From: Pseudogulbenkiania subflava DSM 22618
Lineage (GTDB): Bacteria > Pseudomonadota > Gammaproteobacteria > Burkholderiales > Chromobacteriaceae
Reading direction: 5' to 3'
Assembly (NCBI RefSeq): GCF_900177275.1
Contig: NZ_FXAG01000013.1
Span: 1 to 54,934 of the forward strand
DNA length: 54,934 bases
Made by a program: the position numbers and the translations under genes. Positions within the stretch are counted from its first letter, which is position 1, and every line of letters starts with the position of its first letter. The notes under the pieces are model-generated. The model worked only from the letters and a program-made list of their open reading frames with translations. It ran no database searches and was not told the DNA's origin. Shown in pieces: positions 24,413 through 37,241 of this stretch.

Positions 24413-24432
<20 letters not shown>
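23599..24432 (-). CDS. PilM/GspL-cytoplasmic-domain-like protein
   Basis: 277 residues with no membrane segment, occupying the pilM position between gspE and the pilN-like gene. It reads as a diverged actin-like ATPase fold of the PilM/GspL cytoplasmic type (N-terminal RVILMRFSHGL strand pair, LVISNHFVRYLLIPW, and later FEPLPPSDTAAVLPELLQRMLLRLE), without clear canonical nucleotide-binding loops. It starts at GTG 24432 with AGGAA 7 nt ahead, inside the end of gspE (20-nt overlap); ATG 24402 is possible. It probably couples the ATPase to the membrane platform. Confidence 0.7.
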
Positions 24433-26109
<1,677 letters not shown>

Positions 26110-26113
<4 letters not shown>

Positions 26114-27300
26114 TGGATACTCCCGGCCAGCTCGAAGACCGGCAGGTACATCAGGATGACGACACCGCCGATCACCAGCCCGATAAAGGCCATCAGTACC
26201 GGCTCGAACAGGCGCGTGAAGCGCTCCACCGCCTGGGCCATCTCCTCTTCGTAGAAACTGGCGATGCGCTCCATCATGCCGCCCATCTGACCGGTACGTT
26301 CGCCCACCCGCAGCATGCGCAAGGCCACCGAGGTGGTCAGGCCGTTGCTGCTCATGGCGCGGGAAATCGAGCGTCCCTCGCGGATATCGCGCGCCGCCTG
26401 CAGCAGCTGTTCGCGCAGAGAGGCCTGCAGCAAGCCGGACACCATCCCCAGCGCCTGTACCACCGGGGTGCCGCCGGTCAGCAGCATACCCAGCATGCGG
26501 TAGAAGCGGGCCAGTTGGTAAATTCGCATGCGCTGGCCGATGGCGGGAATCTTCCACAGCCGGGTGCCGATCCAGCGCTTCACCCCCGCCAGAGAGAACA
26601 GGTACACGCTCCCTCCCAGCACGGCGAGCAGGGCCAGCAACAGGGTGACGGCGTGGGCTTCGATCAGTCGCCCCCAGGCCAGCAGAAGACGCGAGAACAG
26701 CGGCAATTCGGTGCCCATCGCCTCGTAAACGTGGGCGAAGCGCGGCACCACGTAGGACAGCAGGAACACCAGCACCAGCCCGCCGACGGTGACCAGCATG
26801 GCGGGGTAGATGGACGCGTTGATCATTTTCTTGCGCACCACGTCGGCCTGCGTCTGATACGCCACGTAACGCCCCAGTGCGTCTTCCAGATCGCCGGTCT
26901 TTTCACTGGCGCGTACCGTGGCCAGATAGAGCGGCGGAAAGATATCGGGGAACTGCTGCAACGCCACCGACAAGGTCTGGCCTTCGTACAGGCGCTGGAT
27001 CAGACGCTCCAGCACCCGGCGCGACTCCGGTCGCGGCTCCTTCTCGTTGAGCGCTTCGATCGCCTCGACCAGCGCCAGCCCGGCCTCCAGCAGCGACAAC
27101 AGCTCCTGGGTAAACAGCAACAATTGGAAGCGGCTATGTTTCAGGGTCGGCAGGGCGAGAGACGACGACTTCTGCTTGATCGCCAGCACCGTGTAGCCCT
27201 GGCTCTTGACCTGGTTGACGGCCTCGCCGTCGTTGAGGGCCTCCAGCGCCAGCAAGGTAACCTCGCCACTGTTCTTGACCGCTTTTATCTCGAAGCGCAT
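26110..27300 (-). CDS. gspF: Type II secretion inner-membrane platform protein GspF
   Basis: Polytopic platform protein that works with GspE to add pseudopilins. 396 residues with two T2SSF domains (about 60-185 and 265-385) and three membrane segments (about 160-185, 215-235, 360-385). Typical motifs include LLEAGLALVEAI and LLTGGTPVVQAL. It starts at ATG 27300, 11 nt after the gspG stop, and its stop overlaps gspE. Confidence 0.95.
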
Positions 27301-27311
27301 GAGCTGTCGTC

Positions 27312-27725
27312 CTACCAGTTGCCGATGTCAGCATCCTCGCCGCTGCCACCGGCTTGCCCGTCCTTGCCGTAGCTGAATAGGTCGTATTCACCGTGCTCAC
27401 CCGGCTTGCGGTACTGATAGGCGGTGCCCCACGGGTCCATCGGAACCCCCTTCTTCAAGTACGGCCCCTCCCATCTGGCCTCGTCGGCGGGCCTGACATA
27501 GAGCGCATTCAGGCCCTGCTCGGTAGAAGGGTAATGGCCCGTGTCGAGACGGTATTGGTCGAGGGCCTTCTCCAGCGCATCGATCTGTGCACGCGCCGTC
27601 TTGACCTCCGCCTTGCCCACCTGGGCGAAATAACGCGGGGCGACATAGCCCGCCAGCAGGCCGATGATCACCATCACCACCAGCAGCTCCAGCAAGGTAA
27701 AACCCCGCTCCAGGCGTTGTTTCAT
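27312..27725 (-). CDS. gspG: Major type II pseudopilin GspG
   Basis: 137 residues. A short leader of 8 residues (MKQRLERG) is cleaved before FTLLELLVVMVIIGLLAG, with Glu+5 present and the aromatic/hydrophobic helix intact. The C-terminal part is the full GspG signature: STEQGLNALYVRP, a DPWGTAYQYRKPGEHGEYDLFSYG calcium-loop region and the final EDADIGNW. This marks the operon as type II rather than a pilus. Start is taken at ATG 27725; the frame is open further upstream but prepilin leaders are short. First gene of the operon; its promoter must lie in 27726-28080. Confidence 0.95.
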   Translation of the reverse strand: MKQRLERGFTLLELLVVMVIIGLLAGYVAPRYFAQVGKAEVKTARAQIDALEKALDQYRLDTGHYPSTEQGLNALYVRPADEARWEGPYLKKGVPMDPWGTAYQYRKPGEHGEYDLFSYGKDGQAGGSGEDADIGNW

Positions 27726-28082
27726 GACACAGGACAACCGCTCTGCCTCCACGCCCTCGCTCCTTCCGACCATCCTGGAGCCTGGGGCATCTTTCAGCGC
27801 CCCTCGCTGCTGGCACTCCAAGTTTTCACAATTCATTACTACACTAACGACAGATACCACATTGATCTTGTTATAGATTCCGCCCTGATTTTTTTCTATG
27901 AATGAATTGTGATTTAAATCATTTTTAAAGAAATGACGTTGGATAGCCCTTACTCATTTGACAGAAAGTGCCACGCCCACTGCCGCCACCCGATTTAGCC
28001 GTATACCGCCACAGCCAAGAACGACAAGAACCGGACCAGAAAAAAAACGGGACGAACACCGCTGCGGAAGGCGACACAGGGA
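27726..28082. other. Promoter region of the secretion operon
   Basis: About 350 bases upstream of gspG, AT-rich around 27830-27950. The secretion operon promoter should be here, on the minus strand, but no -35/-10 pair is good enough to call. No gene is supported; the plus-strand open frame at 27968-28270 runs through the purA terminator hairpins. Confidence 0.4.
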
Positions 28083-28110
28083 TAAAAAAAACGGACCCCA
28101 TGGGGTCCGT
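28083..28110 (-). terminator. Main intrinsic terminator of purA
   Basis: A perfect 20-base palindrome (ACGGACCCCATGGGGTCCGT, 28091-28110) is followed on the minus strand by eight T. It is the last of four hairpins after purA. Confidence 0.92.
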
Positions 28111-28134
28111 TCAGGCGGCTGACAAAGCACCTTG

Positions 28135-28280
28135 TTCAGATTCTGCCGGACCCGGCAAAGCCGGGCCGCGCCTAATCAGTGATTCAATCCGCCGCCTTCC
28201 TGTTTACACGACAAACCCCTTCCGCTTCGCAAAAGGGGTTTGTCCACAATCTCAAGAACGGCCCTCATGAGGGCCGTTCT
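28135..28280 (-). other. Tandem hairpins in the purA 3' untranslated region
   Basis: Three further inverted repeats precede the terminator in the purA transcript: a 26-base perfect palindrome (28255-28280, AGAACGGCCC core), CAAACCCCTT/AAGGGGTTTG (28212-28242), and CCCGGC/GCCGGG (about 28150-28166). None is followed by a T run, so they are not terminators themselves. The roughly 220-nt tail could be processed into a stable 3'-derived RNA. Confidence 0.45.
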
Positions 28281-28301
28281 TCGGCCAACCTCGCAACAGT
28301 C

Positions 28302-29624
<1,323 letters not shown>

Positions 29625-29631
29625 CTAAAAC

Positions 29632-30783
29632 TCAGTTAAACGGAACCACCTGCCAGCCATCGGCGGCCAAGACCAGCTCGCGGTCGCAATCCAGCGCCAC
29701 GGCCGATTCACCCAGGTAATCGATGATGACCCGCTCGCCACCGGCACGCAGCGCGGCCACGGCGTCACGCGCGGCGGCCAGGTCGCGCGCCTGCACGCGG
29801 ATGCCCTGCGCGGCGTCGCGCTCGGGCAGGATGCGCACCAGGTCGCGCAGGTCGAGACTGAAGCCGGTCGCCGGGCGTGCCCGGCCGAACTTGCGGCCGA
29901 CGTTGTCGTAACGTCCGCCACGCGCCAGCGCCTCGGACCAGCCGGGCGCGTAGGCGGCAAACATCAGGCCGGTGTGGTAGAAATCGCCGCGCAGCTCGGC
30001 CAGGTCGAAGCTCAGCTCCACCTGCCCGTCCAGCGCATTGGCGATCGCGGTGAGCTGCATCAGCCCCAGCTCCACCTCCGGCAGCGACGGCAGCCGGGTG
30101 CGGGCCTTGTCGAGCACCTGGCGCGGGCCATACAGCTCCGGCAAGGCGAGGAAGGCGCTCTTGTACGGCTCGGCCACGTCGGCCACCAACTCGCGCACCG
30201 TGGCGATGTCCTTGGACTGCAAGGCGCCGAACAGCTCGCGGGTGTCTTCGGCAGCCAGGCCCGCCGCCGCGGCCAGGCCGCGGAAAATGGCGATGTGGCC
30301 GACATCCAGCCGCAGCTTGTCGACCCCGACCTGGCGCAGCGTCGCCAGCATCAGCTCGATGATCTCGAGGTCGGCCTCGATGCCGGCGTAGCCGTACAGC
30401 TCGGCCCCGACCTGCAGCGGCTCGCGCGAACTCATCAGGCCGCTGGGGCGAGCGTGCACCACGCTGCCCGCATAGCACAGCCGGGTCACGCCGGTGCGGT
30501 TGGACAGCAGATGGGCATCGATACGCGCCACCTGCGGGGTAATGTCGGCGCGCAGGCCGAGCTGGCGGCCGGACAGGTGATCGTCCAGCTTGAAGGTCTT
30601 GATATCCAGCGCGCTATCGCCTTCCGACACCAGGGCATCGGCGTATTCGATCAGCGGCGGCAACACCAGCTCGTAGCCGGCCGTGCGGAACAGCTCCAGC
30701 ATGGCAGCCTTGGCCGATTCGACCTGGCGAGCGGTGGCGGGCAGGATATCTGCAATATGTTCGGGGAGCAGCCAGTTACGCAT
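29632..30783 (-). CDS. hisZ: ATP phosphoribosyltransferase regulatory subunit HisZ
   Basis: A histidyl-tRNA synthetase-like protein without tRNA charging activity that forms a complex with the short form of HisG, the first enzyme of histidine synthesis, and is needed for its feedback control. 383 residues, typical. Class II synthetase motifs are present in degenerate form: MRNWLLPEHIADILP at the start, LRADITPQVARID, and GGRYDNVGRKFG. HisG is not in the window. It is followed by purA and preceded by hairpins after hflC. Confidence 0.94.
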   Translation of the reverse strand: MRNWLLPEHIADILPATARQVESAKAAMLELFRTAGYELVLPPLIEYADALVSEGDSALDIKTFKLDDHLSGRQLGLRADITPQVARIDAHLLSNRTGVTRLCYAGSVVHARPSGLMSSREPLQVGAELYGYAGIEADLEIIELMLATLRQVGVDKLRLDVGHIAIFRGLAAAAGLAAEDTRELFGALQSKDIATVRELVADVAEPYKSAFLALPELYGPRQVLDKARTRLPSLPEVELGLMQLTAIANALDGQVELSFDLAELRGDFYHTGLMFAAYAPGWSEALARGGRYDNVGRKFGRARPATGFSLDLRDLVRILPERDAAQGIRVQARDLAAARDAVAALRAGGERVIIDYLGESAVALDCDRELVLAADGWQVVPFN

Positions 30784-30800
30784 AAGTACTCAGTACAGAA

Positions 30801-30828
30801 TAAAAGGCGGGGGTGGTTGCCCCGCCTT
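30801..30828 (-). terminator. Hairpin terminator between hflC and hisZ
   Basis: Stem AAGGCGGGG/CCCCGCCTT (30804-30828) is followed on the minus strand by TTTTATT. A second hairpin, ACCGGCCGA/TCGGCCGGT (30840-30867), lies just before it. The T run is short, so it may only partly separate hflC from hisZ-purA. Confidence 0.6.
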
Positions 30829-30883
30829 GCCGTCAGCAAACCGGCCGAAAACGTCTCGGCCGGTCACGATTATCATCAGATTG

Positions 30884-31765
30884 TTATTTGGCCTTGCCTG
30901 CCGCCTGCGGGTTCTTCAGGTAACGGAAGAACTCGCTGGATGGCTCCAGCACCAGCACGTCGCTCTTGTTCCTGAACGACTCCTTGTAGGCGTCCATGCT
31001 GCGCCAGAAGGCGTAGAACTCGGGGTTCTTGCCATAAGCTTCGGCATAGATCGCCGCCGCCTTGGCATCACCCTCGCCCTTGACCTGCTGCGCCTTGTTA
31101 TAGGCTTCCGCCAAGGTCACCTCGCGCTTACGGTCGGCTTCGGCACGGATGCGCTCGGCCTCGGCGGCGCCCTCGCTTCGCAGCTGGCTCGCCACGGTGC
31201 GGCGCTCGGACTGCATGCGATCGTAGACCGAACTGCTGATTTTATCCGGAAAATCGACGCGCTTTAAGCGCACATCGAGAATTTCTACGCCGATTTTACG
31301 CGCATCCGCGTCGGCACGCTTGCGAACAACCTCCATGACTTGGTCGCGCTGGCCAGAAATGACGTCTGCAACGGTCTTCTGGCCGAATTCGGCGCGCAGG
31401 CCGTCGTTGATGGTCTGTCGCAGACGCGCCACGGCCGCCGCCTCGTTGCCGCCGACGCTCTTGTAGAACTGTTCGACGTTGATCACGCGCCACTTCACGA
31501 AACTGTCGACCAGCACGTTCTTCTTCTCGCGCGTGTTGAACAGTTCCGGCGTCTCGGCGTCGATGGTCTGCACCCGACGGTCGAAATAGCGCACATCCTG
31601 CATCAGCGGCACCTTGAAGTGGATGCCCGGCTGCGTAACGATCTTGACCACTTCGCCAAACTGGAACAGCAGGGCGAACTGGCGCTGGTCAACGGTAAAC
31701 AGCGACAGGCTGGCCAGCAACAGCAGGCCGCCGATCGCCACGACTACAGATACCATTCTTTCCAT
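30884..31765 (-). CDS. hflC: FtsH protease modulator HflC
   Basis: SPFH/stomatin-type membrane protein that with HflK forms a large periplasmic cage around the FtsH protease and limits its access to membrane substrates. 293 residues: N-terminal membrane anchor (about 5-23), the SPFH domain (about 24-200), a long helical coiled coil rich in Ala, Glu and Arg (about 190-250), and the conserved FRSMDAYKESF and DVLVLEPSSEFFRYL C-terminus. 3 nt after hflK. Confidence 0.95.
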   Translation of the reverse strand: MERMVSVVVAIGGLLLLASLSLFTVDQRQFALLFQFGEVVKIVTQPGIHFKVPLMQDVRYFDRRVQTIDAETPELFNTREKKNVLVDSFVKWRVINVEQFYKSVGGNEAAAVARLRQTINDGLRAEFGQKTVADVISGQRDQVMEVVRKRADADARKIGVEILDVRLKRVDFPDKISSSVYDRMQSERRTVASQLRSEGAAEAERIRAEADRKREVTLAEAYNKAQQVKGEGDAKAAAIYAEAYGKNPEFYAFWRSMDAYKESFRNKSDVLVLEPSSEFFRYLKNPQAAGKAK

Positions 31766-31768
31766 GGC

Positions 31769-32974
31769 TTAGCGCTCCGCTCCGAACATGTCACGTCCCC
31801 GGGTCACATCCCGCCCTTCCCGCGGCGGAGTGGCTGCAGCGGGCGGTGCAGCAGGTTCGGCCCGGGAAGGGGCCGGCGCCGTGGGGGCCGGGCTGGCCGC
31901 CGCGCCGTTGCCCGGGCCGGTCGACTGGATCAGCTTGTCGAGCGGCAGATAGAGCAGATTGCTGCCCCCCTTCTGGTCCACCAGCACCTTGCTGCTGCTG
32001 GTCATGATCTGCTGCATCATGTCGAAGTAGAGCCGGTCGCGCATGACCTTGGGCGCCTTGTTGTACTCGGGCAACACCTGCTTGAAGCGGGCGGCATCGC
32101 CTTCGGCGCGCGCAACGACGCGCTGCTTGTAGGCTTCGGCCTCCTCGGTCAGACGGGCGGCCAGACCCTCGGCCTTGGGCACCACGTCGTTGGCGTAGGC
32201 CAGCCCCTCGTTGCGCAGCTTGTCCTTGTCCTGGCCCGCCTTGACCGCGTCCTCGAATGCCGCCTGCACCTCTCCCGGCGGCTGCACGTCGTTGATGTTC
32301 ACCTTGGCGATACGCACGCCCAGGACGTAGCGGTCGACCACGCTCTGGATCAGTCGCTGGGTTTCCGCCGCGATCTGGGCACGCCCCTCGTTCAGCACGA
32401 AATCGACCTTGTTGCGACCGACGATCTCGCGGATCGCGGTCTCGGCAGCCTGCTTGACGATGTCCTTGGCGTCGCGATCGCCAGTGGCATTGTTGAACAG
32501 GAACGCCCTGGCGTCGCGCACGTCGTACTGCACCGAGAGCTGCACATCGATGATGTTCTGGTCCTCGGTCAGCATCAGCGACTCTTCCGGCACCCGGTTC
32601 TTGGCGCTGCTGCGATAGCCCACCTCGATACTGCGCACCTCGGTCAGATTGACGATCTCCACCTTCTCGAACGGATACGGCAGGTGCCACTGCAGGCCCG
32701 CCTCAGTCGTGTGGTGATAACGCCCCAGACGCAGCACCACACCTTCTTCTCGCGCATCCACCACGTAAAAGCCACTGGCCAACCACAGTGCCACCACCAC
32801 GCCCAGGGCAGCGCCGACGCCCCCTTTGAACGCAACACGCGGCTCCGGTGCCTTGCCGGATGGTTTGGCTCCCAGCAGGCGGGCCAGTTTCTGGTTGAGT
32901 TTGCGGAACAGTTCGTCAAGGTCCGGCGGTCCGTCGTTCGGACGCCGTCCCCACTTGGGATCATGCTGCGACAT
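31769..32974 (-). CDS. hflK: FtsH protease modulator HflK
   Basis: Partner of HflC in the FtsH-controlling complex. 401 residues from ATG 32974. A glycine/proline-rich N-terminus (GRRPNDGPPDLDE) and membrane segment (about 62-82) lead to an SPFH domain, with the DQNIIDVQLSVQYDVRD stretch, a helical region, and a low-complexity Ala/Pro tail (about 350-401). The start codon lies 14 nt inside the end of hflX, suggesting coupled translation. Confidence 0.95.
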   Translation of the reverse strand: MSQHDPKWGRRPNDGPPDLDELFRKLNQKLARLLGAKPSGKAPEPRVAFKGGVGAALGVVVALWLASGFYVVDAREEGVVLRLGRYHHTTEAGLQWHLPYPFEKVEIVNLTEVRSIEVGYRSSAKNRVPEESLMLTEDQNIIDVQLSVQYDVRDARAFLFNNATGDRDAKDIVKQAAETAIREIVGRNKVDFVLNEGRAQIAAETQRLIQSVVDRYVLGVRIAKVNINDVQPPGEVQAAFEDAVKAGQDKDKLRNEGLAYANDVVPKAEGLAARLTEEAEAYKQRVVARAEGDAARFKQVLPEYNKAPKVMRDRLYFDMMQQIMTSSSKVLVDQKGGSNLLYLPLDKLIQSTGPGNGAAASPAPTAPAPSRAEPAAPPAAATPPREGRDVTRGRDMFGAER

Positions 32975-34097
32975 TATTGTTTCTATCTTCGCTAGGGTGA
33001 GGGGCAGCAAGCTGCTGCACCCGTTCAGCAAGAGCCTCGCGCAGGAGTTCCAGGCCGTCCCCGGTCAGCGCCGAGACCCGCACCGCCTGCGGCAGGTTGT
33101 CGGCGTCGCGCTCGATGAGCGGCTCCAGTCCGCGCAGGTCGGTCTTGTTCCAGACGATCAGCTGCGGAATCTCGTCGGCGCCGATTTCCTCCAGTACGCG
33201 GTTGACCTCTTCGATCTGCATGTCGCGCATCGGGTTGGCCGAATCGACCACGTGCAGCAGCAGATCGGCCTGCACGGTTTCTTCCAGCGTGGCACGGAAA
33301 GCGGCCACCAGCGTATGCGGCAGATCGCGGATGAAGCCCACCGTGTCGGACACCACGATCGAGGCCTGTTCGTTCAGGTAAAGCTTGCGGCTGGTGGTGT
33401 CCAGCGTCGCAAACAGCTGGTCGGCGGCGTAGCTCTTGGCCTTGGTCAGCGCGTTGAACAGCGTGGACTTGCCGGCGTTGGTATAGCCGACGATGGACAC
33501 CGAGGCGATACCGTTGCGAAGACGCCCGCGGCGCTGCGTCTTGCGTTGCGTCTGTACCTGCTCCAGGCGCGTCTTCAGCATCTTCACGCGGTTGCCGAGC
33601 AAGCGGCGGTCGGTTTCCAGCTGGGTTTCACCCGGGCCACGCAGGCCGATACCGCCCTTCTGCCGCTCCAGGTGGGTCCAGCCGCGCACCAGTCGTGTCG
33701 CCAGATGCGACAATTGCGCCAGTTCGACCTGCAGTTTGCCCTCATGGCTGCGCGCGCGCTGGGCAAAGATGTCCAGAATCAGACTGGAGCGGTCGATCAC
33801 CCGGCATTGCAGCACACGCTCGATGTTGCGCTCCTGACCGGGCGAGAGCTGATGGTTGAAGATCACCACGTTGGCCGAAGTCGCGCGCACCAGCGCCGCG
33901 ATTTCCTCGACCTTGCCCTTGCCGGCAAAAAGGGCCGCATCGGGACGCTGGCGCTTGCCATGGACCAGGCCCATGACTTCGACGCCAGCACTCTTGACGA
34001 GATCGACGCACTCATCGACGTTTTCCTGGAAATCGGGGTCGCCGAAATCCAGGCAGACGATGATGGCCTGATCACCTAAATCGGGACGGTCAAACAC
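32961..34097 (-). CDS. hflX: Ribosome-associated GTPase HflX
   Basis: GTPase that binds the 50S subunit and rescues stalled or heat-damaged ribosomes. 378 residues: N-terminal HflX subdomain (about 15-170, with GLRGPGETQLETDRR), then the G domain with G1 GYTNAGKST, G3 DTVGF, G4 NKTD and G5 SALTG. It follows hfq after a hairpin and overlaps hflK by 14 nt. Confidence 0.96.
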   Translation of the reverse strand: MFDRPDLGDQAIIVCLDFGDPDFQENVDECVDLVKSAGVEVMGLVHGKRQRPDAALFAGKGKVEEIAALVRATSANVVIFNHQLSPGQERNIERVLQCRVIDRSSLILDIFAQRARSHEGKLQVELAQLSHLATRLVRGWTHLERQKGGIGLRGPGETQLETDRRLLGNRVKMLKTRLEQVQTQRKTQRRGRLRNGIASVSIVGYTNAGKSTLFNALTKAKSYAADQLFATLDTTSRKLYLNEQASIVVSDTVGFIRDLPHTLVAAFRATLEETVQADLLLHVVDSANPMRDMQIEEVNRVLEEIGADEIPQLIVWNKTDLRGLEPLIERDADNLPQAVRVSALTGDGLELLREALAERVQQLAAPHPSEDRNNNVAA

Positions 34098-34115
34098 CTG
34101 AGATAACCGGACTCA

Positions 34116-34167
34116 CAAAAAGAAAGGCTGGAAGGTCCCCATTCATGGGGAACCCGGCCAACCTTTC
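34116..34167 (-). terminator. Partial terminator between hfq and hflX
   Basis: On the minus strand GAAAGGTTGG (34158-34167) pairs with CCAGCCTTTC (34122-34131) with one wobble, followed by TTTTTG. An inner hairpin TTCCCCAT/ATGGGGA sits in the loop. It lies 18 nt after the hfq stop and 19 nt before hflX, so it probably lowers but does not stop read-through. Confidence 0.7.
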
Positions 34168-34184
34168 GGGGTTTGCGTAAACAA

Positions 34185-34445
34185 TCAAGCGTCTTGCTGC
34201 TCGGACTTCTGGCCAGCAGGCTGCTCGTGCGGGATGGATACCGGGCGGGCCGGCACCACGGTGGAGATGGCATGCTTGTAAACCATCTGGGTTACCGTGT
34301 TCTTCAAGAGGACCACATACTGGTCAAAAGACTCGACCTGGCCTTGCAGTTTGATACCGTTAACCAGATAAATGGACACCGGCACATGTTCCTTGCGCAG
34401 GGTGTTCAGGAACGGGTCTTGTAACATTTGCCCTTTAGAGCTCAT
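34185..34445 (-). CDS. hfq: RNA chaperone Hfq
   Basis: Hexameric Sm-like chaperone that pairs small RNAs with mRNAs. 86 residues. Sm1 (about 8-50: [37 protein letters not shown]) and Sm2 (about 51-68: [11 protein letters not shown] with the conserved YKHA) are intact, and the acidic C-terminal tail is short. It heads the conserved hfq-hflX-hflK-hflC group. Confidence 0.98.
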   Translation of the reverse strand: MSSKGQMLQDPFLNTLRKEHVPVSIYLVNGIKLQGQVESFDQYVVLLKNTVTQMVYKHAISTVVPARPVSIPHEQPAGQKSEQQDA

Positions 34446-34691
34446 TCGTTTTCTCCGAATCGATGATTGTTGTATTGAAAATCTTGTATCAGCCCGACCA
34501 CTAGAACCAGCTATCTTTCTAGCAGAAAAGCGGCGGACGTACTACGAACCAGTTTCAACAGACAGGTGAACCACGGCGGTTTGAACATCGCCGTAGCCCG
34601 GAAACCATTAGACACGCTTCATGCAGGATGACTCCCGGCCACACCACGGCCGGCACGGCGAGACCCAGTCCCGCACGGCCAGCGACGTGTT

Positions 34692-36083
34692 TCAAGGCTT
34701 GTTGCGCAGCTTGCCCTTCTTGCCCAGCGTCACCAGTTTGCCGGGCTTGCCGCCCTTGCTCTCCTTCTCGCTGTCGAAGGGGTTTTCGGCCGACTTGTAC
34801 TGCACCCGCAACGGTGTTCCTTGCAATTTGAACACTTTGCGATACGTATGTTCCAGGTAACGCGTATAACTGTCCGGAACCTTCTCCAGCGCGTTGCCGT
34901 GAATCACGATAATCGGCGGATTCATGCCCCCTTGGTGAGCATAACGCATTTTCGGTCGCACCTGACCCACCCGCGGCGGAGCCTGACGCTCTACCGCCAC
35001 CTGCAACACACGGGTCAGCTTGGGTGTAGCCAGCTTCACCATGGCGGCACGGTAGGCTTCGTCGATGGACTTGAACAGGTCGGCGATGCCGCGCCCTTCG
35101 ATGGCCGAGATGTAATGGAACTTGGCAAAGTCGAGGAAACCCAGCTTGCGCGCAATCTCGCGCTTGACCAGCTCCCTCTGCTCGCCGTCGATGTTGTCCC
35201 ACTTGTTGACCGCCACCACCAGCGCCCGTCCTGCCTCCAGCGCAAAACCGGCGATAGTAGCGTCCTGCTCAGAGATGTCGAGCTGGGCATCCAGCACCAG
35301 CACCGCCACGTTGGCATCCTCGATGGCCTTCATGGTCTTGATCACCGAGAACTTCTCGATGGCCTCGTTGACCTTGCCGCGCCGGCGCACCCCGGCGGTA
35401 TCGATGATGGTGTAGGTATGGTCGTCGCGCTCGAAATCGATGTAGATGCTGTCGCGCGTGGTCCCGGCCTGGTCGAACGCGATCACCCGCTCCTCGCCCA
35501 GGATGGCGTTCACCAGCGTCGACTTGCCGACGTTGGGGCGGCCGATCACGGCGAACTTGGGATGCCGCGCCTCCTTCTCGTCGGTGGCGGCCGGGAACGG
35601 GTCGAGCACCATCTCCATCAGTTCGCGTACGCCGTCGCCATGCGCTGCCGAGATCGCCAGGGGCTCGCCCAAAGCCAGTTCGTGGAATTCGGCTCCCGCG
35701 ATCGACTGGCTGATACCCTCGGCCTTGTTGACCACCAGGAATACCGGACGGTCGTTCTGGCGCAGGCGGTTGGCAATGATCTTGTCCTGCGGCGTGATGC
35801 CGGTGCGGCCGTCGACCAGAAACACGATGGCATCGGCCTCGTCGACCGCCTGCAGGGTCTGGCGTGCCATTTCGAACAGGATGCCTTCGTCCACGACCGG
35901 TTCGAAGCCGCCGGTGTCGACCACCAGATACGGCTTCTCACCGACACGGCCATGACCGTAATGGCGATCGCGGGTCAGACCCGGCTGATCCGCCACCAAG
36001 GCATCCCGGCTGCGGGTCAGGCGGTTGAAGAGGGTCGATTTGCCGACGTTGGGGCGGCCGACCAGAGCTACGGTTGGTTTCAT
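34692..36083 (-). CDS. der: Ribosome biogenesis GTPase Der (EngA)
   Basis: Essential double GTPase for 50S subunit assembly. 463 residues with two G domains: G1 GRPNVGKST in each (about 8-16 and 183-191), G3 DTGG and DTAG, and G4 NKAE and NKWD. A KH-like domain (about 355-440) and basic tail follow. Start ATG 36083; a TTG directly before is less likely. 12 nt after bamB. Confidence 0.97.
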   Translation of the reverse strand: MKPTVALVGRPNVGKSTLFNRLTRSRDALVADQPGLTRDRHYGHGRVGEKPYLVVDTGGFEPVVDEGILFEMARQTLQAVDEADAIVFLVDGRTGITPQDKIIANRLRQNDRPVFLVVNKAEGISQSIAGAEFHELALGEPLAISAAHGDGVRELMEMVLDPFPAATDEKEARHPKFAVIGRPNVGKSTLVNAILGEERVIAFDQAGTTRDSIYIDFERDDHTYTIIDTAGVRRRGKVNEAIEKFSVIKTMKAIEDANVAVLVLDAQLDISEQDATIAGFALEAGRALVVAVNKWDNIDGEQRELVKREIARKLGFLDFAKFHYISAIEGRGIADLFKSIDEAYRAAMVKLATPKLTRVLQVAVERQAPPRVGQVRPKMRYAHQGGMNPPIIVIHGNALEKVPDSYTRYLEHTYRKVFKLQGTPLRVQYKSAENPFDSEKESKGGKPGKLVTLGKKGKLRNKP

Positions 36084-36095
36084 CAAAAGACTGCT

Positions 36096-37238
36096 TTATT
36101 CCAGTGACAGCATCGCCAGGCGACCGTTACGGCCCAATACCAGCGCCGTATCGCCCAACGATACCGGTTGTCCGGTCAGGCGCTCGGTCCCGACCTTGGT
36201 GCGGCCCACGATGCGGCCGCTGTCAGCGGCGACCAGATGGGCATATCCTTCGCCATCCGTCACCAGCACGTAGCGGCCCAGCATGGCTGGACCCGACACG
36301 TTGCGATACTTCAGATCATCCAGCTTCCAGATATTGCGGCCGGTGCTGCGGTCGAACGCCCACAGACTGCCATCGTCGCCGGTGACGTACACATTGCGCT
36401 CATCGACCGCCAGCCCGCGACTGGACGATACGTCGCGCGCCCACAGCAGATTGCCGCCGCGGGCGTCGAAGCAGGCCACACGTCCCTGGAAGGCCACGGC
36501 GCACACCTGGCCGGCGTCGAACACCGGGCGCGACACCACGTCGGTGACGCGTTCCAGTTCGGTGGCCCCGCGCGGACTGGCCACACTGGCCTCCCACAGC
36601 ACGTTGCCATTCTTCGGGCTCAATACCAGCAGACGGCCTCCGGCCTGGCCGGCCAGGATGGCCTCGTCCCCGGCACGCTGCAGCGAGCCATTGTTTTCCA
36701 CCGTCAGCTGCGGCAAGACACGGGACACCGACCAGAGCTGCTTGCCGTCGGCCAAAGCGAAGCCGGTTACCCGGCCGTCGTTGGTTCGCACCGTGACCAC
36801 CTCGCTGCCGGCCTGCGGCGCTTCCAGCGCCAGGCTGGTCAGCGTCTGTTCCCAGCGGACCGCGCCGCTGGAGCGATCGACCGCCAGCAAGCGGCCATCG
36901 GTGGTCGGCACCAGCACCAGCGTGTCGGTCACGCCGGGGCCGGCACTCAGCTCGCGCTTGAGAGCCAGTTCGCTGACCTTGCGCCCGCTCAGGGCGTCGA
37001 ATACCTCGATGTGGCCACGGGCCTCGGCCACCACCACGTTACCGTTCTGGTAGACCGGCAGGAAACCGCCATGGGCGACATCGCCGACCGAGTCGGACCA
37101 TTTGAGCTTGAGCGGCTGCTCCACGCGCACCGCCTGCAACCGCGTCGGCTCAACACGTGTGGAACTGCTAAACCAGCTGGCGCAGCCAGACAGCACGCTG
37201 GCGGAAATCAGGGCAGAAACCAGTACACGACAGCGCAT
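36096..37238 (-). CDS. bamB: Outer membrane assembly lipoprotein BamB
   Basis: Beta-propeller lipoprotein of the BAM complex that inserts outer-membrane proteins. 380 residues: lipoprotein signal ending LSGC (Cys 19), then PQQ-like repeats of an eight-bladed propeller with recurring WE/WS and GN..W patterns (such as VRWEQTL, GKQLWSVSR, GNVLWEASV, GNLLWARDV). It sits between yfgM and der, the usual order. Confidence 0.96.
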   Translation of the reverse strand: MRCRVLVSALISASVLSGCASWFSSSTRVEPTRLQAVRVEQPLKLKWSDSVGDVAHGGFLPVYQNGNVVVAEARGHIEVFDALSGRKVSELALKRELSAGPGVTDTLVLVPTTDGRLLAVDRSSGAVRWEQTLTSLALEAPQAGSEVVTVRTNDGRVTGFALADGKQLWSVSRVLPQLTVENNGSLQRAGDEAILAGQAGGRLLVLSPKNGNVLWEASVASPRGATELERVTDVVSRPVFDAGQVCAVAFQGRVACFDARGGNLLWARDVSSSRGLAVDERNVYVTGDDGSLWAFDRSTGRNIWKLDDLKYRNVSGPAMLGRYVLVTDGEGYAHLVAADSGRIVGRTKVGTERLTGQPVSLGDTALVLGRNGRLAMLSLE

Positions 37239-37241
37239 CGC

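Noticed and set aside
27968..28270. 100-residue plus-strand open frame downstream of purA
   Set aside because: It crosses all four inverted repeats of the purA 3' tail, and its composition follows those repeats.
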